A stretch of 64,000 bases of DNA from JBBECJ01 sp963763325 (lineage in GTDB: Bacteria > Chloroflexota > Chloroflexia > Thermomicrobiales > CFX8), in NCBI GenBank assembly GCA_963763325.1, contig CAVXOL010000022.1, positions 298,173 through 362,172 on the forward strand, written 5' to 3'. The position numbers and the translations under genes are program-made. Below, piece after piece: positions 8,009 to 14,701 of the stretch (position 1 is its first letter; each line of letters starts with the position of its first letter). The notes under the pieces were generated by a model. That model was given only the letters and a program-made list of their open reading frames with translations, had not been told where the DNA came from and searched no databases.

Positions 8009-10248
8009 GCCGGAACGTCACCAGCGCCATGTTCCACCCGTTCTACGACGAGGACGATGTCCGTCGCCTTTGCGGTCTGACCGTGTTCGCCCTGGCCGAC
8101 GTGATGCAACGTGCCGGCCATGTGTCCAGTGCGGAGCGAACGTCGGACACGTTATCTGGCGATGTGCGCGGCACATGGAGGCGAGTCGATCGCGTCACGA
8201 TCCAGACGAAAGGCAACCGACTCCAGTCCGAATGCGCCCGCCACGGGGCTGGTTTCTGCCAGCACACCGGCGCGCTGTTGCTCCACTGGCTGCGCGAGCC
8301 TGGCATGGTAGAGATTGTCCACCTGGGTGACAGCGTGCCTCGCGGCATCGATAGCGGCGCTCTGGACGACTACTGGGACAGTGATCCGACCGTTCTGGCA
8401 GCGTCGGACATTGTCGATCAGACACCTGAGACAGAAATCGCCCGCCTCCTGGAAGGTGAGACGATCGCCGTCGTTCGCGAGATTGCGCGACGACGTGGCG
8501 TGAAGGTCAGCGGCAGCCGTAAAGCCGATGTCGTGCGCGAGGCGGCGACCGGTCTGGCTGACCCGGCCAACATTGACGCCGCGATTGCCGGCCTCTCCTC
8601 AGGCGAGAAACTCTTGCTGGATGCATTGCAACTCTCATCGCCAGCCGGTGAGACAACCGAACCGCGCGCGTTCGACGCCTACCGGATGCTGGGCGGGCAG
8701 GGACAACCTCCGCTGGACAGACTGCGTGATCTTGGCCTGGCGATCAGTCCGGAGTCGGCGCACTACCATGCGCGATCGATTCGGATACCGCTGGCCGTCG
8801 TCGCGCAGCTGCCGCCGCGGGACGGGCTGGCGGGGCCGGTGGAGCGTCGGAAGTCGCCGGCTGTGTCCGAGCGCCAGACCGGACTGGCGCTCGTCTCGCT
8901 GCTGACGATCGTCGCCCAGGACGCGATTGCGGGCGGGATGTCGTCGAACAACGAGGGCGCTACCCCGCAATTCAGCTTCATCCCAGCCGGTTTCGTCGTC
9001 CATCCGTCTGATAGGGATCGCCTGACGGAGTTGCTGAGAACTTACAACCCGGACGAGCGGATCAGGCTGGTTGCATCGTCGCCGATGGCGACCGCGGACG
9101 TTGCGCGGCTCGCGCTGCAATCCGGGCAGCCGGATGTGGTGGTTGAGTTCACCGCGAGGCTGATGGTCTCACTCGGGATTGCGACTGAGCAGCCCAGACT
9201 GACGATCGAGCCTGACATGCTGCGACAGTTACTGGAGCTGGACGCGTTCAACCAGCTCACGCTGCTACTGCAAGGCTGGCTGGGTGTCTCAGGTTGGGCA
9301 GAATCGAGCCTGATCTTTGGCGATGGCGGGCCGATTCGATTTGCGTGGAACCCACGTCACGCGGCGCCACATGTTTCGAGGGCGATCTCCGAAGGTGTCT
9401 GTCTCGTTTCTCGCCTGGTTGGTCGGATGGCGGCTGATACATGGTATGACGCCGCGACCTTTGTCGAGACGGTCGAGAAACTGGTGCCATCCGGCGCCCC
9501 GTCACTGGCGACGTTCCGGCAGTCATCGCAGCACCTTGACATGACCTGGCATGGTCAGCCTCGTCCCGGTCAGCGGCTCACGTTGCGTACACCCGAGGGG
9601 TGGTCGCTCTTTATCCGGGCGGTCGTCGACGCTGTCCTGGGCGGGCCGCTGAGTTGGCTCGGTCTGGTCGACGTGCAGCAGGAACGCCACCGCGTCACGA
9701 GCTTTCACGTTCGTCCGGTGGCCGCGATCCTCTCCGGCAAGCAGTTTGACCCGGAAGATCTGATGGTGCAGGGTACGGTCAGCGTCGATGATGACCTCAT
9801 GATCGTCGTTCCGGCCGGTTCGTCCAGCATGGCCGCGATCGCGCCGATTCTGCAAGCCTCTAATCTGACAAGCGTTGCGGGCGATGGCCTGCACTACCAG
9901 TTGACCCCGAACGGGCTACAGGCACTCTTCGAGCATGGTCTGGATGCCGATGACATTGCCCGGATGCTCGCCGAGCAGACTGGGGAGCCGATCCCGGCCA
10001 CAGCTCGCGCGACCATTGACCGTTGGTGGTCCAGCTACGGTCACGTACGCCTGTACGATGAGTTGACGCTGATCGAGCTTGGAGACGATCTGTTGCTGCG
10101 TGAGCTTCAGGTGGCCACCTCGCTGGCGTCGGTCGTGCTGCACCAGTTCACGCCACGGCTGATTGCCATCGAGGATAGAGCGGTCGATCAGCTTGTCACG
10201 GAGTTGAGCGCGCGCGGGTATGCGCCACGAATTGTTGAGGGCGGCTGA
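8005..10248 (+). CDS. XPB-associated protein with SWIM-like zinc motif and Helicase_C_3-like C-terminus
   Basis: 747 aa, GTG start overlapping the XPB stop codon. Residues 77-92 (C77, H80, C85, H87, then TGALLLHWL) resemble a degenerate SWIM zinc finger, whose usual pattern is CxC...CxH; the first cysteine pair is incomplete. The C-terminal third (about 600-740) matches the helicase-associated domain found next to bacterial XPB, with LTPNGLQALFEHGL, RWWSSYGHVRLYD and LREL. The middle contains winged-helix-like helical repeats around 190-270. It probably recruits or regulates the helicase on DNA. A single such partner is what I recall from Actinobacteria; here two follow in tandem. The family call is good, the role inferred. 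Confidence 0.75.
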   Translation: MSRNVTSAMFHPFYDEDDVRRLCGLTVFALADVMQRAGHVSSAERTSDTLSGDVRGTWRRVDRVTIQTKGNRLQSECARHGAGFCQHTGALLLHWLREPGMVEIVHLGDSVPRGIDSGALDDYWDSDPTVLAASDIVDQTPETEIARLLEGETIAVVREIARRRGVKVSGSRKADVVREAATGLADPANIDAAIAGLSSGEKLLLDALQLSSPAGETTEPRAFDAYRMLGGQGQPPLDRLRDLGLAISPESAHYHARSIRIPLAVVAQLPPRDGLAGPVERRKSPAVSERQTGLALVSLLTIVAQDAIAGGMSSNNEGATPQFSFIPAGFVVHPSDRDRLTELLRTYNPDERIRLVASSPMATADVARLALQSGQPDVVVEFTARLMVSLGIATEQPRLTIEPDMLRQLLELDAFNQLTLLLQGWLGVSGWAESSLIFGDGGPIRFAWNPRHAAPHVSRAISEGVCLVSRLVGRMAADTWYDAATFVETVEKLVPSGAPSLATFRQSSQHLDMTWHGQPRPGQRLTLRTPEGWSLFIRAVVDAVLGGPLSWLGLVDVQQERHRVTSFHVRPVAAILSGKQFDPEDLMVQGTVSVDDDLMIVVPAGSSSMAAIAPILQASNLTSVAGDGLHYQLTPNGLQALFEHGLDADDIARMLAEQTGEPIPATARATIDRWWSSYGHVRLYDELTLIELGDDLLLRELQVATSLASVVLHQFTPRLIAIEDRAVDQLVTELSARGYAPRIVEGG

Positions 10249-12551
10249 TGGATATTTCAGCCGAAGAGCTGATGCAGGGCTACGACCTCGCCTCGTTGCA
10301 GCAGATGGCGAAGGCACAGGAGGTCAAGGTTGACGGTGGCGGGAAGGTCTCATTCGTTCCCGCGCTCGCGAGCAGGTTGTACGACGTCGCTCGTATCAAG
10401 CGAGCGCTCAATGACCTGAGCAAGCCGGAGCGGACATTGCTGGATCGGGTCATCCTGGCCGGTGGCGAGGTCCCGACAACGCTGGTCCGCAATCAACTGG
10501 AGGGCGACGGAATTACCGACAAGCCGGTCAAGACGGCCAGCTACGGCTACTCCTACTACCAGGAGCAACGCGGCTCGTATCGCAACCTCAACTCGCGCAA
10601 GTTCGAGGACCTGGTCGCTCGGCTCGGCGCACTTGGACTCCTCTTCACGCTCGATCCGACGCATTCGACCGGCTACATCGTCTCGATTACCGTACCTGGC
10701 AAGCGGCTCGTGATTCCCGACGCGATCCTGGAACTTCTCCCGCCCGTTTCGATGGACGCAGAGACAGTCTCGGAGCCGGACAGCATTCAGATCGGTGATG
10801 CGACTCCAATGTTGCGTGACCTCTATCTGCTCTTCAGCCTCGTCGACCGCGAGACGATCGCGCTGACCAACCGTGGCCTGATCATGAAGCGCTCGTTGAC
10901 GAAGATCGGGCAGGTGCTGGGGCGTGAGGCGGAAGTGGCTGCCATCAAGACCGAAGATCAGTTGGCCGGCTTCAGCCTGCTACGTGGACTGGCCGAATCG
11001 TTGGGGCTGCTGGCGGGGAGCGTCGGTGAGTTGCTGCTGGACCCGAGTGGCGAGCAGTTTCTGGCCCTGCCGTCAGCCGAGCGTCGCAAGCAGCTGTTCG
11101 ACGCCTATCGGACCACATCGCGCTGGTCGGAACTCCATCGGATTCCAGACCTCGACGTGCGTGGCAAGGGTCTGAACGTCTACTCGGCGCCGGAGAACAT
11201 CCCGCCCGCGCGGCAGCGGGTGCTGGCCGAACTTGCGGAGTTGCCGGTTGGTGAGTGGATCGCGCTCGATCATCTGATCTCGCGGCTACGGATTCGCGCC
11301 TACGAATTCCTCTTCTCGCGCACGCCGTCGCCGAACTCGTACTACGGCGTCAACTACCGCTACTACGGTTTTGGCCACTTCAATCCGTACAACCACAGCA
11401 TCAACGGCCTCGGAGTGACACTCGATATCGAGAGCGAGCGTTCAGGCTGGAACGTCGCCGAGGCCGGGTTCATCCGAGTCATCGTGACCGAGGCGCTGCA
11501 CGGACTTGGCATCGTCGATCTTGGCGGCGATGGCAACACGACGACCGCATTCCGCATTACCGAGGACGGCGCGCGGCTGTTGCGCGGAGAGCCGTTGACC
11601 GTCGATGAAACGGCCTCCCAGGTGATCGTTCAGCCGAATTTTCAGATCTTCGCGTTCCATCCGACTGGTGAAGATGTCCTCTTCATGCTCGACCGAATCG
11701 CTGATCGCGTCCGGACCGGCCAGGCGATGGAGTATGAGTTGACGCAGGCGTCGATGTATCGCGCTCAACAGACCGGCCTCGACACTGCTGCCGTTATCGA
11801 CTTCCTGAAACGGGTCAGCACCCACGAGCTGCCGCAGAACGTGAGCAGGACGCTCGAAGAATGGGGGGCCCAGCACGAGCGGGTCACGATCCGTAAGCGC
11901 GCTTCGATACTCCAGACGGCTGGCGAGGCCGAACTCGACGCCATCTGTGCCGACGAGCGGATCGCACCATTGCTCGGCCGCCGGCTGACACCGACGGTCG
12001 CGCTCGTCTCGACCGACCAGCCAGCGGTCATCTACCATCGAATGATCGAATGCGGCCTGTTGGCGACATTGAGCGAAGGCCCCGGTTTTCAGCCGGGTCC
12101 GCAGCTGCGTATCGAGCCCGATGGAGCCGTTGCATTCCGCCAGCCGCAGCCGAGTATCTTCGCGCTTCATGAGTTGCGTCCGTTCGTCGATGACGAGGGA
12201 GGCAACCTCCGGCTCACCTCTGAGAGCCTCCGTCGCGGCGCCCGGACTGGCATCAGTGCCGACGGCATCATCGCGATCCTCGAACGTATCTCCTGTGGCA
12301 CGTTGCCTGACGAGCCAGCCGCGCTCATCCGCCGCTGGGCAAAGGATTGGGGAAGCGGCGCGATCTACGACGCAACCATCCTGCAACTCGACCAGCCAGA
12401 GCAACTGGCTGACCTGCTGGCAGATCCCGACGTCCGCCCGCATCTCCAACCAATCCCTGGCGCGCCGACAATCGCAATCGTCCCGCCTGCATCACGCAAA
12501 CGCCTGCGGACGTTGTTGGAAGCGCGCGGGATGACGTTGCGTGACACGTGA
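10248..12551 (+). CDS. Second XPB-associated protein (Helicase_C_3-like)
   Basis: 767 aa, starting at an ATG that shares one base with the preceding stop (TGATG), so it is translationally coupled. The N-terminus (KRALNDLSKPERTLLDRVILAGG split over about 45-70) resembles winged-helix segments of helicase-associated proteins. Residues about 460-590 are the recognisable domain: VIVQPNFQIFAF, a long helical stretch, ELPQNVSRTLEEWGAQHERV and ALLGRRLTPTVALV-type strands. It is a diverged paralogue of the protein encoded at 8005. A Tyr-rich insert at about 95-115 and a second at about 362-375 are unusual. Likely role: partner of the XPB helicase. Confidence 0.75.
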   Translation: MDISAEELMQGYDLASLQQMAKAQEVKVDGGGKVSFVPALASRLYDVARIKRALNDLSKPERTLLDRVILAGGEVPTTLVRNQLEGDGITDKPVKTASYGYSYYQEQRGSYRNLNSRKFEDLVARLGALGLLFTLDPTHSTGYIVSITVPGKRLVIPDAILELLPPVSMDAETVSEPDSIQIGDATPMLRDLYLLFSLVDRETIALTNRGLIMKRSLTKIGQVLGREAEVAAIKTEDQLAGFSLLRGLAESLGLLAGSVGELLLDPSGEQFLALPSAERRKQLFDAYRTTSRWSELHRIPDLDVRGKGLNVYSAPENIPPARQRVLAELAELPVGEWIALDHLISRLRIRAYEFLFSRTPSPNSYYGVNYRYYGFGHFNPYNHSINGLGVTLDIESERSGWNVAEAGFIRVIVTEALHGLGIVDLGGDGNTTTAFRITEDGARLLRGEPLTVDETASQVIVQPNFQIFAFHPTGEDVLFMLDRIADRVRTGQAMEYELTQASMYRAQQTGLDTAAVIDFLKRVSTHELPQNVSRTLEEWGAQHERVTIRKRASILQTAGEAELDAICADERIAPLLGRRLTPTVALVSTDQPAVIYHRMIECGLLATLSEGPGFQPGPQLRIEPDGAVAFRQPQPSIFALHELRPFVDDEGGNLRLTSESLRRGARTGISADGIIAILERISCGTLPDEPAALIRRWAKDWGSGAIYDATILQLDQPEQLADLLADPDVRPHLQPIPGAPTIAIVPPASRKRLRTLLEARGMTLRDT

Positions 12552-12559
12552 CGCGTCAC
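12548..12559. repeat. Palindrome holding both convergent stop codons
   Basis: GTGACGCGTCAC is a perfect 12-base palindrome. It contains the TGA ending the rightward XPB operon (12549-12551) and the TGA ending the leftward thioredoxin-like gene (12556-12558). The same word recurs in tandem at 60039-60066. Confidence 0.7.
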
Positions 12560-13110
12560 GGAACCCGCTTCGCCCATTCGCTGTCGGGGAATCGGTCCAG
12601 CAGCGTCTGCCAGACGGCGTACATCTCGGGGTTGGAGTGGGTCAGCAGGTAGGTGGCGATGCCGCGCCGGTAGATCGCTTCGGCGGCGAGAGGGCCGGTC
12701 GGGTCACGCTGCTCGGCCTGTGCGAGGAGTGCGATCGCTTGCTCAGCCTTGCTCCAGCGGATCCAGTGCTCGGCCTCGCCGATATCGAGCATCGTCAGGA
12801 ACTCGTACGGTGGCAGGAAGTTCAACGAGCGGTAGTGGACTGTCATCCGCCGGTCGGCGACCAGCAGCGTCGGCGTCCAGATCACGTTCAGTGGTCTGAC
12901 GACCTCACGCGGCGACTCGAACAGGTGTAGCTTGAGCGGCACGAAGCGATCGGTCACCGCAGCTGCGACCTGCGGGTCCGGGTACGTATCGGCATCCAGC
13001 CGATCGCATCCCCGTCAGGGGACCTTGAAGACATCGATCAGGATCGGCCGTCGCTGGCGCAACGCCTGCTCCTGTGCCTCGACCGCGTCGGTGAGCCAGT
13101 TAATAGCCAC
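12556..13110 (-). CDS. Thioredoxin-like selenoprotein with U-R-G-C redox motif (in-frame TGA read as selenocysteine)
   Basis: Conventional reading gives a 133-residue fragment from the ATG at 12957. The same frame is open upstream apart from one TGA at 13015-13017. Read as Sec, it gives a 184-residue protein from the GTG at 13110 (GGCGGGAAG just upstream). The centre reads LIDVFKVP-U-R-G-C-DRLDADTYPDP, so Sec32 takes the first position of a CxxC-type motif with C35. The rest is thioredoxin-like: VIWTPTLLVAD with the cis-proline TP, then a TPR-like helical tail after about residue 120. A SECIS-like hairpin begins immediately after the TGA. The gene follows the DAO flavoprotein by 21 bases, in the same operon. 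Alternatives are a nonsense mutation or a sequencing error, both less likely given the exact position. Confidence 0.8.
12980..13014 (-). promoter_or_regulatory. Bacterial SECIS-like hairpin directly after the TGA codon
   Basis: On the mRNA strand the 16 bases after the UGA lead to a 5-base apical loop UGGAU (12994-12998). The loop is closed by AUCGGC/GCCGAU (six pairs) and, after one bulged A, by UGCG/CGUA with one G-U pair; a further GGG/CCC can pair below a bulge. The loop has G at position 2. The spacing (loop about 16 bases from UGA) and the G-containing loop agree with known bacterial SECIS elements such as that of fdhF. Confidence 0.65.
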
Positions 13111-13131
13111 GATCTTCCCGCCCGTCTGTTG

Positions 13132-14568
13132 TTAGCGTCCGCCGCCCATCCGCCAGAGCGTGCGCCATGCTCTCGGCGGGTCGAAGTCCCAGAGGCGCTG
13201 GGCGATGCCTGGACGGTCAGCGTACCGGCCGGAGCGCTCGACCTGCTCGTCGGCCCGGTAGCGTCCTTGCCGCACGATCGAGTAGCCCAGCCAGCGCAGT
13301 GGTTCCGGCTCCCAGTCGAGGGGCTGGTGGTGGGTCATCGGCAGGTGTGTGAGATCGGTGTCGGCTTCAGTGATCAGGTCGGCCAGGACGCGTCCGGAGA
13401 GGTTGGTGGTTGCGACACCCTCGCCCGTGTAGCCATACGCCATCGCCACGCCGGTCGTACGGTCATAGTTCATGATCGGCATATGGTCGCGCGGGACACC
13501 GAGGACGCCGCCCCACGAGTGGGTGAAACGCACGCCGGCCTCCTTGAGCATCGGGAACCATTCGTAGGCCGAGCGACGGCCATGTTCGAAGACTTCCTCC
13601 GGCCGGTCGAGCGCGTCGGTGATGGTTGACTTGAACGGGTACGTCCCACGATACGGGCCGAACGCGATTCGACCATCAGCCGTATGGTTGAGGTAGCCGC
13701 CGGTCGTCCCGAAGCCACCGACGACCTCCCGTCGTTCCCAGCCGATCTGCCGCCAGAGGTCGTCCGACAGCGGCTCGGTGATGACGATATGCGATGTCGC
13801 CGGGATCACCCGACGGCGTAGCTTCGGCAAACGCGCCATATATCCTTCGCCGGCCAGGACGATCGCCTTCGCTGAGATGTTGCCCCGCTCGGTGTCGAGT
13901 CTCGGAAGTGGGCCGGGAACGTAGTCAGTGACGCGCGTCTGCTCGTAGATCGTTCCGCCGTGGCGTTCGACGGCTCGGGCGAGTCCGCGAGCCAGCCGCG
14001 CCGGCTGGATCGCCGCGCCGTCCTTGACCCAGAACGATCCGACCGCCCCGGCAACCTGGATGCGCTCGGCAGTTTCGGCGGCGTCGAGCAGCGCGTAGCG
14101 ATCTTCGAGCCCGATCGCCTGGTACTCGTCGTACATCTCTTCAACCTTGGGCAGGTCGTACTCGGCACGAGCGATCTCCAGCGCGCCACCTCTCGCGAAG
14201 TGGGCGTCGATGTTCTCTTCGGCGCAGACGCGCTCGATGTCGTCGATCGTGTCGTACATCGCGAGCGAGACAGCGCGGGCCGCTTCCAGCCCGTAGTGCT
14301 TCACGATCTTCAGTGGTGGATATGGGAAGACCGAGTAGCACCAGCCGCCATTGCGACCCGACGCGCCGAACCCGGCGACCTCGGCCTCAACGACGACCAC
14401 CGTCAGCGAAGGATCGCGCTTGAGCAGGTGATAGGCGGTCCAGAGGCCCGTGAAGCCAGCTCCGAGGATGGCGACATCGACCGAGATCGAGCCGTCCAGC
14501 GGCGGTCGTGGCGTCAGGTCGTCGCCGGAATGCTCCAGCCAGAAGCTGTATTGCCCGTAGTTCTTCAC
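13132..14568 (-). CDS. FAD-dependent oxidoreductase, DAO (glycine/D-amino acid oxidase) family
   Basis: 478 aa. The Rossmann motif GAGFTG lies at 36-41 inside VAILGAGFTGLWTAYHLL, followed by the GASGRNGGW segment typical of PuuB/ordL-like DAO enzymes that oxidise amines or amino acids. The C-terminal part has GVLGVPRDHMPIM and YGYTGEGVATTNLSG, which close the FAD site. It is cytoplasmic and complete. It heads the leftward operon; the selenoprotein frame begins 21 bases after its stop. An amine-oxidising flavoprotein (which produces H2O2) beside a Sec-based thioredoxin suggests a redox link, but that is inference. The substrate is not evident. Confidence 0.88.
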   Translation of the reverse strand: MKNYGQYSFWLEHSGDDLTPRPPLDGSISVDVAILGAGFTGLWTAYHLLKRDPSLTVVVVEAEVAGFGASGRNGGWCYSVFPYPPLKIVKHYGLEAARAVSLAMYDTIDDIERVCAEENIDAHFARGGALEIARAEYDLPKVEEMYDEYQAIGLEDRYALLDAAETAERIQVAGAVGSFWVKDGAAIQPARLARGLARAVERHGGTIYEQTRVTDYVPGPLPRLDTERGNISAKAIVLAGEGYMARLPKLRRRVIPATSHIVITEPLSDDLWRQIGWERREVVGGFGTTGGYLNHTADGRIAFGPYRGTYPFKSTITDALDRPEEVFEHGRRSAYEWFPMLKEAGVRFTHSWGGVLGVPRDHMPIMNYDRTTGVAMAYGYTGEGVATTNLSGRVLADLITEADTDLTHLPMTHHQPLDWEPEPLRWLGYSIVRQGRYRADEQVERSGRYADRPGIAQRLWDFDPPRAWRTLWRMGGGR

Positions 14569-14701
14569 GGTGTCTTCGCCCCCTCCCCGATTAGCACGCT
14601 CGGTCGTGACGTACAGGATAACGCGCTAACTGCCGGAACCACAGGATGCAGGTTGGCGGCACGCCGTACACTGGTAGTCGAATCCTGCGAGAGGGGAAGA
14701 C

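Noticed and set aside
12556..13110. Plain pseudogene or frameshift explanation for the thioredoxin-like gene
   Set aside because: The two halves are in the same frame, so no indel is involved. The single TGA coincides with the redox-active Cys position and is followed by a SECIS-like hairpin.
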